From contig NZ_CP024081.1 of the NCBI RefSeq assembly GCF_003033885.1, forward strand, positions 5,639,178 to 5,703,177: DNA of 64,000 nt, in the 5' to 3' direction. Below are positions 43,696-52,471 of the stretch, piece by piece (position 1 is the first letter of the stretch; the number at the start of each line of letters is the position of its first letter). The notes beneath the pieces were generated by a model that was not told where the DNA came from, did not search any database, and saw only the letters and a program-made list of their open reading frames with translations. The DNA is from Pseudomonas rhizophila (GTDB lineage Bacteria; Pseudomonadota; Gammaproteobacteria; Pseudomonadales; Pseudomonadaceae). The position numbers and the translations under genes are program-made.

Positions 43696-45018
43696 TTGAA
43701 TCAAAACTGGCATGGCACCCTGATTCGCCACATGTTGTTGCTAGTGACCGGCTGTCTGGTCGTGGGCCTGATCACCGGCTTCTACGGCTGGAGTCTGGCT
43801 GCGGGCCTGGCGCTGTACCTGGCCTGGACGCTCAAGCAATTGCTGCGCATGCATGAGTGGCTGCGCCTGCATAAACCCGACGAGGCCCCGCCCGACGGCT
43901 ATGGCCTGTGGGGTGAGGTATTCGACAGCATCTATCACCTGCAACGGCGCGACCAGCGCGTGCGTGGCCGCCTGCAAGCGGTGATCGACCGGGTCCAGGA
44001 GTCCACTGCGGCGCTCAAGGACGCGGTGATCATGCTCGACAGCGATGGCAACCTGGAATGGTGGAACCGCGCCGCCGAAACCCTGCTGGGCCTCAAGACC
44101 CCCCAGGACAGCGGCCAGCCGGTGACCAACCTGGTGCGCCACCCTCGCTTCAAGGAATACTTCGAACAGGAAAACTACGCCGAGCCGCTGGAGATTCCTT
44201 CACCCACCAATGACCGGGTGCGCATTCAGCTGTACCTCACGCGCTACGGCAACAACGAGCACTTGATGCTGGTGCGTGACGTGACGCGCATCCATCAGTT
44301 GGAACAGATGCGCAAAGACTTCGTCGCCAATGTCTCCCATGAGTTGCGCACGCCGTTGACCGTGATCTGCGGGTATCTGGAAACCCTGCTGGACAATGTC
44401 GAGGAAGTGAACCCACGCTGGAGCCGGGCCTTGCAGCAGATGCACCAGCAAAGCGGGCGTATGCAGACCCTGCTCAATGACCTGCTGCTGCTGGCCAAAC
44501 TTGAAGCCACCGATTACCCCTCGGACAACCAGCCGGTGCCTGTCGACGACTTGCTGCAAATCATTGTTGAGGATGCCCAGGAACTCTCCGGGCCCAAGAA
44601 GCAGACCATCACCCTTGAAGCCGACCCGAACGTGCAGCTCAAGGGCAGCGAGGCCGAATTGCGCAGTGCCTTCTCCAATCTGGTGTTCAATGCCGTCAAG
44701 TACACGCCGGAACAAGGCCGGATTCACGTTCGCTGGTGGGGCGACGGCCAAGGCGCACACCTGAGCGTGCAGGATTCGGGCATCGGCATCGACAGCAAAC
44801 ACCTGCCGCGCCTGACCGAACGTTTCTACCGCGTCGATTCCAGCCGCAACTCCAATACCGGCGGCACCGGGCTGGGCCTGGCGATCGTCAAGCACGTGTT
44901 ACTGCGGCATCGCGGGCGCATGGAAATCAGCAGCGTGCCCGGCCATGGCAGTACGTTTACCTGCCATTTTGCCCCGGCACAGACGGTTCGCGCGCGCCTC
45001 ACCCGCGCCGCCGATTGA
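43696..45018 (+). CDS. phoR: phosphate regulon sensor histidine kinase PhoR
   Basis: A 440-residue kinase from a TTG start: two N-terminal membrane segments (about 10-45), a PAS domain (about 100-195), the phosphorylated His215 in NVSHELRTPL, and the ATPase domain with N-box FNAVKYTPE, G1 DSGIGID and G2 GGTGLGL. It is controlled by the Pst transporter through PhoU. AAGGA is 12 bases upstream, somewhat far, so TTG initiation is likely weak. Confidence 0.95.
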   Translation: MNQNWHGTLIRHMLLLVTGCLVVGLITGFYGWSLAAGLALYLAWTLKQLLRMHEWLRLHKPDEAPPDGYGLWGEVFDSIYHLQRRDQRVRGRLQAVIDRVQESTAALKDAVIMLDSDGNLEWWNRAAETLLGLKTPQDSGQPVTNLVRHPRFKEYFEQENYAEPLEIPSPTNDRVRIQLYLTRYGNNEHLMLVRDVTRIHQLEQMRKDFVANVSHELRTPLTVICGYLETLLDNVEEVNPRWSRALQQMHQQSGRMQTLLNDLLLLAKLEATDYPSDNQPVPVDDLLQIIVEDAQELSGPKKQTITLEADPNVQLKGSEAELRSAFSNLVFNAVKYTPEQGRIHVRWWGDGQGAHLSVQDSGIGIDSKHLPRLTERFYRVDSSRNSNTGGTGLGLAIVKHVLLRHRGRMEISSVPGHGSTFTCHFAPAQTVRARLTRAAD

Positions 45019-45141
45019 GACCGGCCAGCACTCGCCACTAGGCAACGGCCCAGTCAGCCGCTACATTGGCTGACTTGTGCCTGCCTTTTCAGGCACTCAT
45101 TTCCAATCCTTTCGAATATACGGAACCCGCAAAACTCCATC

Positions 45142-46482
45142 ATGGACCCTTCCCCTGGCTTGTCCCTGGCAACACTCTTCGCCGAATTCGGCATGATTCT
45201 TTTTGCTCTGATCCTGGTTCTGCTCAACGGCTTTTTCGTTGCGGCCGAATTTGCCATGGTCAAACTGCGCTCGACCCGGGTCGAGGCCATCGCTGAGAAA
45301 AACGGCTGGCGCGGGCATATCCTGCGTACCGTTCACAGCCAGCTCGATGCTTACCTGTCGGCCTGTCAACTGGGTATCACCCTGGCCTCCCTGGGCCTGG
45401 GCTGGGTCGGTGAGCCGGCGTTCGCCCACGTTCTGGAGCCGCTGCTGGGCGCGGTCGGCGTTGAGTCACCGGAAGTGATCAAGGGCGTGTCGTTCTTCAC
45501 CGCGTTCTTCATCATTTCGTACCTGCACATCGTGGTCGGTGAGCTGGCGCCCAAATCCTGGGCGATCCGCAAGCCCGAGCTGCTGTCGCTGTGGACCGCC
45601 GTGCCGCTGTACCTGTTCTACTGGGCCATGTACCCGGCGATCTACCTGCTCAATGCCAGCGCCAACGCCATCCTGCGTATCGCCGGCCAAGGCGAACCCG
45701 GCCCGCATCACGAGCACCATTACAGCCGTGAAGAACTGAAACTGATCCTGCACTCCAGCCGTGGCCAGGACCCAAGCGACCAGGGCATGCGTGTGCTGGC
45801 CTCGGCTGTGGAAATGGGCGAGCTGGAAGTGGTGGACTGGGCCAACTCCCGGGAAGACCTGGTGACGCTGGAGTTCAATGCGCCGCTCAAGGAGATCCTG
45901 GCGATGTTCCGTCGCCACAAGTTCAGCCGCTATCCGGTGTACGACAGCGATCGCCAGGAGTTCGTCGGCCTGCTGCACATCAAGGACCTGCTGCTGGAAC
46001 TGGCGGCCCTGGATCACATTCCCGAGTCGTTCAACCTGGCCGAACTCACCCGCCCACTGGAGCGCGTGTCGCGGCACATGCCGCTCTCGCAGCTGCTGGA
46101 GCAGTTCCGCAAGGGCGGCTCGCACTTCGCCCTGGTTGAAGAAGCCGACGGCAACATCATCGGTTACCTGACCATGGAAGACGTGCTGGAAGTGCTGGTG
46201 GGCGACATCCAGGACGAACACCGCAAGGCCGAGCGCGGCATCCTGGCCTATCAGCCGGGCAAGCTGCTCGTGCGCGGCGACACGCCATTGTTCAAGGTCG
46301 AGCGCCTGCTGGGTATCGACCTGGACCACATCGAGGCCGAGACCCTCGCCGGGCTGGTCTATGAAACCCTCAAGCGCGTGCCGGAAGAGGAAGAAGTGCT
46401 GGAAGTCGAAGGCCTGCGGATCATCATCAAGAAGATGAAAGGACCGAAGATTATTCTGGCGAAGGTGTTGATGCTCGATTGA
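45142..46482 (+). CDS. CNNM/CBS-domain membrane protein (hemolysin-C/CorC-like)
   Basis: A 446-residue protein with an N-terminal CNNM transmembrane domain (residues 1-200, with the NGFFVAAEFAMVKLRSTRVE motif), a CBS pair (about 210-340, including KFSRYPVYDSDRQEFVGLLH and GNIIGYLTMEDVLEVLVGDI) and a C-terminal CorC_HlyC domain. Members are linked to magnesium or cobalt homeostasis; a true haemolysin role is unlikely. It is transcribed after phoBR but 120 bases apart. Confidence 0.9.
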   Translation: MDPSPGLSLATLFAEFGMILFALILVLLNGFFVAAEFAMVKLRSTRVEAIAEKNGWRGHILRTVHSQLDAYLSACQLGITLASLGLGWVGEPAFAHVLEPLLGAVGVESPEVIKGVSFFTAFFIISYLHIVVGELAPKSWAIRKPELLSLWTAVPLYLFYWAMYPAIYLLNASANAILRIAGQGEPGPHHEHHYSREELKLILHSSRGQDPSDQGMRVLASAVEMGELEVVDWANSREDLVTLEFNAPLKEILAMFRRHKFSRYPVYDSDRQEFVGLLHIKDLLLELAALDHIPESFNLAELTRPLERVSRHMPLSQLLEQFRKGGSHFALVEEADGNIIGYLTMEDVLEVLVGDIQDEHRKAERGILAYQPGKLLVRGDTPLFKVERLLGIDLDHIEAETLAGLVYETLKRVPEEEEVLEVEGLRIIIKKMKGPKIILAKVLMLD

Positions 46483-46507
46483 GCGTCAACCTGATATTGA
46501 ACACCCC

Positions 46508-46640
46508 TGTGGCGAGGGGATTTATCCCCGCTGGGCTGCGAAGCAGCCCCAAAAGCTGACATTCCAGGGTGACGGGTCAATTGAGTTAGCAGTGCTGAGG
46601 CTCGCTTCGCGCCCCAGCGGGGATAAATCCCCTCGCCACA
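46508..46640. repeat. inverted pair of a second dispersed palindrome family
   Basis: TGTGGCGAGGGGATTTATCC at 46508 is mirrored by GGATAAATCCCCTCGCCACA ending at 46640. The arms are distinct in sequence from the main REP family. It lies between convergent genes. Confidence 0.85.
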
Positions 46641-46663
46641 AGAGCCCCCTGCCTATTCAGGAC

Positions 46664-47566
46664 TTACTGCTTGCCCAACGCAAAGTTGGGCAAGTCGCCC
46701 ACCGGTTGATTGAACTGGTAGGGAATCGACACCAGCCCCAACCCGGTATTGCGCTGCACCACGAAATGCAGGTGCGGACCTGAACTGTTGCCGGTATTGC
46801 CCGACAGCGCCAGCGGCGTTCCCACCATCACCCGTTGCCCTTCCCGCACGCTCACCGAGCCTTTTTGCAGGTGCAGGTACACGCCCATGGTCCCGTCATC
46901 GTGCAGCACCCGCACGAAGTTGCCCGACGGGTCGGTGCCACGGCCGGTCTGGTGATTTTCCGTCTTGACCACCACGCCGCCGCGCGCCGCGATGATCGGC
47001 GTGCCCTCGGGCATGGCGATGTCCATGGCATAACGGTTTTTGGGGCCATAGTGGCTGTATTGACCGTTGGCCCCCTGGCTCAGCCGAAACGGACCACCAC
47101 GCCACGGCAGCGGGTAGCGATAAGCCTGCGCCGTGCCTGCAGGGTCGCCCAGGGAGTATTCGAACCGCGGGGTATACACCAAAGGCTTTCCGGGGCGCGT
47201 GGCCGTGAGCAGCGCCAGACGCAGGTTACTGCGCGCCGGCAGCACCCGCCGGATCGGCCGGCTCGGTGCCCCGCTGACGTTGCGTAGCCCGGCAAAACTC
47301 AATTCGATCTCCACCGGCGCGTACAAGTCGTTGCGCACGAACACCGCGTCCGCGCCCTTCTGTTTCTTGATATCGAGAAACACCTGGCGCTCGAGACGTT
47401 CGACCATGCGATCACGGAACACGAACACCTGCGCGCCCTTGCTGGGGCGATCGCTGTAGGACACCACGCCATTGGCATCGGTGGATTTGTAGATCGTCAT
47501 GGCCACGGCCGAGGTGGAGGCCAGGACAAGACCACAGGCAAACAGCAGGGACAAAAACATGGGCAA
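46664..47566 (-). CDS. M23-family peptidase with DUF4124 domain
   Basis: A 300-residue exported protein: signal peptide (LFACGLVLASTSAVA), DUF4124 segment (IYKSTDANGVVSYSDRP), then an M23 LytM domain with the zinc ligands in YAMDIAMPEGTP and HLHFVVQ. It should cleave peptidoglycan cross-bridges or regulate amidases in the periplasm. It corresponds to the M23 gene near phoR in P. aeruginosa. The frame is intact and the length normal. Confidence 0.9.
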   Translation of the reverse strand: MPMFLSLLFACGLVLASTSAVAMTIYKSTDANGVVSYSDRPSKGAQVFVFRDRMVERLERQVFLDIKKQKGADAVFVRNDLYAPVEIELSFAGLRNVSGAPSRPIRRVLPARSNLRLALLTATRPGKPLVYTPRFEYSLGDPAGTAQAYRYPLPWRGGPFRLSQGANGQYSHYGPKNRYAMDIAMPEGTPIIAARGGVVVKTENHQTGRGTDPSGNFVRVLHDDGTMGVYLHLQKGSVSVREGQRVMVGTPLALSGNTGNSSGPHLHFVVQRNTGLGLVSIPYQFNQPVGDLPNFALGKQ

Positions 47567-47680
47567 AAATTCTGTCGAAATGAAGGCCTGTACAGCAGCC
47601 TAGCAGCTGGATGGACCAGCGTAGTCGACGGATGTTTCAAAATGGGTAGGCCGATAGGGCTCTAGTGCCGCGGGTGACCC

Positions 47681-47774
47681 CATCGCGAGCAGGCTCGCTC
47701 CCACACTGGATCTGCTGTGGACACAAATTTTGTGAACAACAGAGATCACTGTGGGAGCGAGCCTGCTCGCGATG
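47681..47774. repeat. REPIN, outward-facing orientation
   Basis: CATCGCGAGCAGGCTCGCTC at 47681 and the reverse core GAGCGAGCCTGCTCGCGATG ending at 47774. The order of the two halves is opposite to most REPINs in the window. It lies between two same-strand genes. Confidence 0.9.
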
Positions 47775-47797
47775 ACTGACAGAAGGACGCCGCCGAA

Positions 47798-48760
47798 TCA
47801 GGCGCCAGGTACGAAGTGCTTCTGCGCTGTACCGCGGGCAATCAGGCGGGAGATGTAGTCGAGCTTCTGTGGGTCTTTATCGACAAAACGGAAGGTCAGT
47901 TGCAGCCATTCGCTGTCGGGGGTCTGCTCGTGAGCAACGATGGCGTGCAAGTAACCGTTGAGGCGAGCGGTTTCGGCGTTGTCGCCCTGCTCCATGTCCA
48001 GCACGGCGCTTTCCAGCACCTGTGGCAGGGTGTCGGTGCGTTTGACCAGCAGCAGCGCTTCCTTGAGGCTCAGGGCCTTGATCACGCATTGCTGGGTGCC
48101 GCTGGAGAGGCGCAACTGGCCCTGACCACGGTTGGCGCCAGCCGGGGCGGTGGAGGCTGAAGGCGCCTTGACCGGCGGGCTGTTGAGCATGCCGCGGGCT
48201 GGAGCAGCAACAGCGGCGGGCGCGGCAGCTGCAACGACAGCAGGCTTGGCAAATGGATTGACCGCCGGAGCCGCCGCCGCAACCGGAGCCGCCTTGCCGC
48301 CGGTAAGCGCGCTGAGCGAATCATTGCCGAACGCCGAGTTCATCTTGGTCGGAGCGCTGTTCATCAGGGTATCGAGCTTGCCAACCTTGTGCAGGGCCTG
48401 CTTGACCTTGGTCAGCAGTTGCTCGTTGGTGAACGGCTTGCTGACGTAGCCGGAAACGCCGGCCTGGATCGCCTGGACCACGTTTTCCTTGTCGCCGCGG
48501 CTGGTGACCATCACAAACGGCATGCCCTTGAGATTGTCCTGCTGGCGGCACCAGGTCAGCAGCTCCAGGCCCGACATTTCCGGCATTTCCCAATCGCACA
48601 GCACCAGGTCGAACGCCTCACGGGCCAGCAGGGATTGGGCTTTCTTACCGTTCACCGCATCTTCGATGCGGATGCCCGGGAAGTAGTTGCGCAGGCACTT
48701 CTTCACCAGGTCACGAATGAACGAAGCGTCGTCCACGACCAACACACTGACCTTACTCAT
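47798..48760 (-). CDS. CheY-like response regulator with PilZ-like C-terminal domain
   Basis: A 320-residue protein with an N-terminal receiver (Asp56 in LVLCDWEMPE, Lys in YVSKPFTNEQLL), an Ala/Pro-rich linker (about 130-215), and a C-terminal domain ending FRFVDKDPQKLDYISRLIARG that resembles a PilZ fold. It matches the regulator found between the M23 peptidase and phoU in P. aeruginosa. The target is unknown. The PilZ call is from memory of the pattern and tentative. Confidence 0.82.
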   Translation of the reverse strand: MSKVSVLVVDDASFIRDLVKKCLRNYFPGIRIEDAVNGKKAQSLLAREAFDLVLCDWEMPEMSGLELLTWCRQQDNLKGMPFVMVTSRGDKENVVQAIQAGVSGYVSKPFTNEQLLTKVKQALHKVGKLDTLMNSAPTKMNSAFGNDSLSALTGGKAAPVAAAAPAVNPFAKPAVVAAAAPAAVAAPARGMLNSPPVKAPSASTAPAGANRGQGQLRLSSGTQQCVIKALSLKEALLLVKRTDTLPQVLESAVLDMEQGDNAETARLNGYLHAIVAHEQTPDSEWLQLTFRFVDKDPQKLDYISRLIARGTAQKHFVPGA

Positions 48761-48887
48761 CCAGATACACCTCTAAAAAATCCCGGCAAGCATACCGCTT
48801 TTACTGATGGCATATTGCCAAAAAACCTTCAGTCACGCCGGGACTCTTCGTTCGCGGGGTGCTGCTTTCGATTAAAAAAGCCGCAAA

Positions 48888-48919
48888 AAAAAGCCCGACC
48901 AGAAGGCCGGGCGCTTTTC
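48888..48919 (-). terminator. terminator after phoU
   Basis: AAAGCCCGACC pairs, with one mismatch, with GGCCGGGC around AGAA, then GCTTTT; A-tracts precede it. It closes the pst-phoU transcript. Confidence 0.8.
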
Positions 48920-48929
48920 TTGGGCAATC

Positions 48930-49691
48930 TTACTTATCGTCAGTTTCGCCCGGAACATTAGCGGTTTCGGACGAGGTGCCCTCCACTTCGGCCTTCATGC
49001 GCTTGAGCCCCAAGTGCCGCACGTCGGTGCCGCGCACCAGGTAGATCACAAGTTCCGAGATGTTGCGCGCATGATCGCCGATACGCTCCAAAGAACGCAG
49101 CACCCAGATGATGCTCAGCACCCGGGAGATGGAGCGCGGGTCTTCCATCATGTAGGTCGCCAGCTCACGCAGCGCGGTCTTGTATTCGCGGTCGATGATC
49201 TTGTCATACTGGGCCACCGACAGTGCCAGGTCGGCGTCGAAACGGGCGAAGGCATCCAGTGCGTCGCGCACCATGTTGCGCACCTGGTCGCCAATGTGAC
49301 GAACTTCGACGTAACCGCGCGGCGCCTCGCCTTCTTCGCACAGCTGAATGGCGCGACGGGCGATCTTGGTGCTTTCGTCGCCGATTCGTTCCAGATCGAT
49401 CACCGACTTGGAGATGCTGATGATCAGGCGAAGGTCGGAAGCGGCCGGTTGACGACGGGCCAGGATGCGCAGGCACTCTTCGTCGATGTTGCGCTCCATC
49501 TGGTTGATCTGGTCGTCGATCTCGCGCACTTGCTGGGCCAGGCCGGAGTCGGCCTCGATCAGCGCGGTCACCGCGTCGTTGACCTGCTTTTCCACCAGCC
49601 CGCCCATGGCCAGCAGGTGACTGCGCACCTCCTCGAGCTCGGCATTGAACTGTGCGGAAATGTGGTGAGTAAGGCCTTCCTTCGAAATCAT
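48930..49691 (-). CDS. phoU: phosphate signalling complex protein PhoU
   Basis: A 253-residue all-helical protein with the two PhoU repeats (DLRLIISISKSVIDLERIGD and VLRSLERIGDHARNISELVI, each with the metal-binding E/D-x-x-x-D pattern). It links the PstSCAB transporter to PhoR to silence the regulon when phosphate is ample. The ATG at 49691 gives the family N-terminus MISKEGLTHHIS, with GGAG about nine bases upstream. It is the last gene of the pst operon. Confidence 0.96.
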   Translation of the reverse strand: MISKEGLTHHISAQFNAELEEVRSHLLAMGGLVEKQVNDAVTALIEADSGLAQQVREIDDQINQMERNIDEECLRILARRQPAASDLRLIISISKSVIDLERIGDESTKIARRAIQLCEEGEAPRGYVEVRHIGDQVRNMVRDALDAFARFDADLALSVAQYDKIIDREYKTALRELATYMMEDPRSISRVLSIIWVLRSLERIGDHARNISELVIYLVRGTDVRHLGLKRMKAEVEGTSSETANVPGETDDK

Positions 49692-49712
49692 CTTGTGCGC
49701 TCCGCGAAAGTT

Positions 49713-49739
49713 GCAAGCTTCAAGCTGCAAGCTTCAAGC
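49713..49739. repeat. tandem 13-base repeat before phoU
   Basis: Two copies of GCAAGCTTCAAGC separated by one base, 22 bases upstream of the phoU ATG, within the pstB-phoU gap. Confidence 0.8.
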
Positions 49740-49812
49740 AGTTGAATGTTGATCCTGATACCGCACCGCTTCTGTATCGCCGCGTCAAACGTGCGGCTTG
49801 CAGCGGCCTCGA

Positions 49813-50646
49813 CTAGCCATAACGACCGGTGATGTAGTCCTCGGTCTGCTTCTTGGCCGGGTTGGTAAACAGGGTGTCGGTGTCGCCGAATTCCACCAGT
49901 TTGCCCATGTACATGAAGGCGGTGTAGTCGGAAACCCGCGCCGCCTGTTGCATGTTGTGGGTCACGATGACGATGGTGAATTTGGATTTGAGCTCGTAGA
50001 TCAGCTCTTCGACTTTCAGGGTCGAGATCGGGTCCAGGGCCGAGCAAGGTTCGTCGAGCAACAAGACTTCCGGCTCAACGGCGATGGTACGGGCAATCAC
50101 CAGACGTTGCTGTTGACCACCGGACAGGCCCAGTGCCGATTCGTGCAGACGATCCTTGACCTCGTCCCACAGCGCCGCGCCCTTGAGCGCCCATTCCACG
50201 GCTTCGTCAAGAATGCGCTTTTTGTTGATACCCTGGATGCGCAGGCCGTAGACCACGTTCTCGTAGATGGTTTTGGGGAACGGGTTAGGCTTCTGGAACA
50301 CCATGCCCACCCGACGACGCAGCTCGGCCACATCTTCGCCCTTGCGGTAGATGTCGTTGCCGTAGAGGTTGATTTCGCCCTCGACGCGGCAGCCGTCCAC
50401 CAGATCGTTCATACGGTTGAAGGTGCGCAGCAAGGTTGACTTGCCGCAGCCCGACGGACCGATGAACGCGGTGACGCGCTGCTTCGGGATGTTCAGGCTG
50501 ACGTCGTACAGCGCCTGCTTCTGGCCGTAAAACAGGTTCAGGCCGGGCACTTCGATGGCGACGGTTTCCTGAGCCAGGTCCAGGCTCTGCTTGTCGCGGC
50601 CCAGGGCCGACATGTTGATGCCGCGTGCTTGTGTCTCGTGTTGCAT
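49813..50646 (-). CDS. pstB: phosphate ABC transporter ATP-binding protein PstB
   Basis: A 277-residue ATPase with Walker A GPSGCGKS (63-70), signature [13 protein letters not shown] and Walker [13 protein letters not shown]. It powers phosphate import through PstC-PstA. The N-terminal extension of about 25 residues before [12 protein letters not shown] is usual for pseudomonads. A REPIN separates it from pstA upstream, so pstB may be expressed somewhat independently. Confidence 0.97.
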   Translation of the reverse strand: MQHETQARGINMSALGRDKQSLDLAQETVAIEVPGLNLFYGQKQALYDVSLNIPKQRVTAFIGPSGCGKSTLLRTFNRMNDLVDGCRVEGEINLYGNDIYRKGEDVAELRRRVGMVFQKPNPFPKTIYENVVYGLRIQGINKKRILDEAVEWALKGAALWDEVKDRLHESALGLSGGQQQRLVIARTIAVEPEVLLLDEPCSALDPISTLKVEELIYELKSKFTIVIVTHNMQQAARVSDYTAFMYMGKLVEFGDTDTLFTNPAKKQTEDYITGRYG

Positions 50647-50684
50647 GGGAGGCTCCCTGTGCTAACAAATTCGGTTCGGTTGTC

Positions 50685-50769
50685 TGGGAGCGAGCCTGCT
50701 CGCGATTCAGGCAACTCGGTTTGGCTTTAAAACCGAGGTGATGCCATCGCGAGCAGGCTCGCTCCCACA
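50685..50769. repeat. REPIN between pstA and pstB
   Basis: An inverted pair of REP palindromes within the pst operon. It may protect or truncate the upstream mRNA and shift the PstA:PstB ratio. Confidence 0.9.
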
Positions 50770-50785
50770 AAAGATCAGTGTGAAA

Positions 50786-52456
50786 TCAGCTATCGAGTGC
50801 TTTGTACTTCTCGCGCAGGTGGTTACGGATCCACACCGCCGACAGGTTGAGCGTGGCAATCACCAGCACCAGCAACAGCGCCGTGGCGTATACCAGCGGT
50901 CGCGCCGCTTCGACGTTCGGGCTCTGGAAGCCTACGTCATAGATGTGAAAGCCCAGGTGCATGATCTTCTGGTCCAGGTGCAGGTACGGGTAGTTGCCGT
51001 CCAGCGGCAGCGACGGGGCCAGTTTCACCACGCCTACCAGCATCAATGGCGCCACTTCACCCGCGGCGCGAGCCACCGCGAGGATCATGCCGGTCATCAT
51101 CGCCGGGCTCGCCATGGGCAGCACGATTTTCCACAGTGTCTCAGCCTTGGTCGCGCCCAGGGCCAGGGAGCCTTCGCGCACAGTACGCGGGATACGCGCC
51201 AGGCCTTCTTCAGTGGCGACGATCACCACCGGCACCGCCAGCAGCGCCAGGGTCAGGGACGCCCAGAGCAGGCCCGGGGTACCGAATGTCGGTGCCGGCA
51301 GGGCTTCGGGGAAGAACAACCGGTCAACCGAACCACCTAACACATAAACGAAGAAGCCCAGGCCGAACACACCGTAGACGATGGCCGGTACGCCCGCCAG
51401 GTTGTTCACCGCGATGCGGATCAGGCGGGTCATCGGTCCCTGGCGAGCGTATTCGCGCAGGTACACCGCTGCCAGCACACCGAATGGCGTCACCACCATC
51501 GCCATGATCAGGGTCATCATGACGGTGCCGAAAATCGCCGGGAAGATCCCGCCTTCGGTGTTGGCTTCACGAGGATCGTCGCTGAGGAATTCCCAGACCT
51601 TGCTGAAATAGAAACCGATCTTGGTGAAAGTCCCCATGCCGTTCGGCTGGTAGGCATGCACCACTTTGCCGATCTCGATTTCCAGTTCTTTGCCATTGGC
51701 ATCGCGGGCGGTCAGGCTGTCGCGGTTGAACTGCGAATGCAGGTCGCCCAGACGCGCTTCGATGTCTTTGTAGCGGGCATCGAGCTCGGCGCGGTCAGCG
51801 TCCAGGTCCGCTTGTGCAGCAGCGTCCAGCTTGCCTTCCAGCTCCAGCTTGCGGCCTTTGAGACGAATGCGCTCAAGCCCTGCGTTGATTGCGCCGATGT
51901 CGGATTTTTCCAGGGTCTTGAGCTCAGCCGCGAGTTTGTTGACCCGGGCCACGCGAGCTTGCAGTTCCGGCCAGGCCGCTTCGCCTTCGGCGATGACCTT
52001 GCCGTTCTCTTTGACGTTGACCAGGTAGCCGTAGAAATTACCCCACTCACGACGCTCGATGGCCATCAGCTCCGGCGGCGTGGTCTGGTTGGTCAGCCAG
52101 TCACCGACGATCCAGGTGAAATCCGTGCCGTTGAGGTCCCGGTTGCCGACCTTGATCAACTCGCGGGTCATGAACTCGGGGCCTTCGTCCGGCACCGGCA
52201 GGCCAGCGCTTTTCAGACGCTCGCGGGGCACTGATTCCTTCTGCACCACTTCGCCTACAACCAGATGCGCGGGCATGCCCGGCACGTTGTAGCTGGCGTG
52301 GATCAGGTCCGCCGGCCAGAAATGGCCCAGACCGCGCACGGCAATCACTGCCAGCAGGCCAATGGTCATGATGACCGCGATGGACACCGCACCACCGCTG
52401 ATCCAGACGCCGGGGGCGCCGCTCTTGAACCATCCTTTCAGGGAGTTCTGTTTCAC
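50786..52456 (-). CDS. pstA: phosphate ABC transporter permease PstA, long form
   Basis: A 556-residue permease, much longer than the E. coli form (296). An extra periplasmic region (about 65-300) with a coiled-coil-like stretch (AAELKTLEKSDIGAINAGLE, then Asp-rich helices) lies between the first membrane segment and the permease core. The core starts at about residue 305 and includes LALGATKAETLWKIVLP, the coupling loop. The long form is normal in Pseudomonas. It follows pstC after 15 bases. Confidence 0.94.
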   Translation of the reverse strand: MKQNSLKGWFKSGAPGVWISGGAVSIAVIMTIGLLAVIAVRGLGHFWPADLIHASYNVPGMPAHLVVGEVVQKESVPRERLKSAGLPVPDEGPEFMTRELIKVGNRDLNGTDFTWIVGDWLTNQTTPPELMAIERREWGNFYGYLVNVKENGKVIAEGEAAWPELQARVARVNKLAAELKTLEKSDIGAINAGLERIRLKGRKLELEGKLDAAAQADLDADRAELDARYKDIEARLGDLHSQFNRDSLTARDANGKELEIEIGKVVHAYQPNGMGTFTKIGFYFSKVWEFLSDDPREANTEGGIFPAIFGTVMMTLIMAMVVTPFGVLAAVYLREYARQGPMTRLIRIAVNNLAGVPAIVYGVFGLGFFVYVLGGSVDRLFFPEALPAPTFGTPGLLWASLTLALLAVPVVIVATEEGLARIPRTVREGSLALGATKAETLWKIVLPMASPAMMTGMILAVARAAGEVAPLMLVGVVKLAPSLPLDGNYPYLHLDQKIMHLGFHIYDVGFQSPNVEAARPLVYATALLLVLVIATLNLSAVWIRNHLREKYKALDS

Positions 52457-52471
52457 AGACTTCTACCTTTC

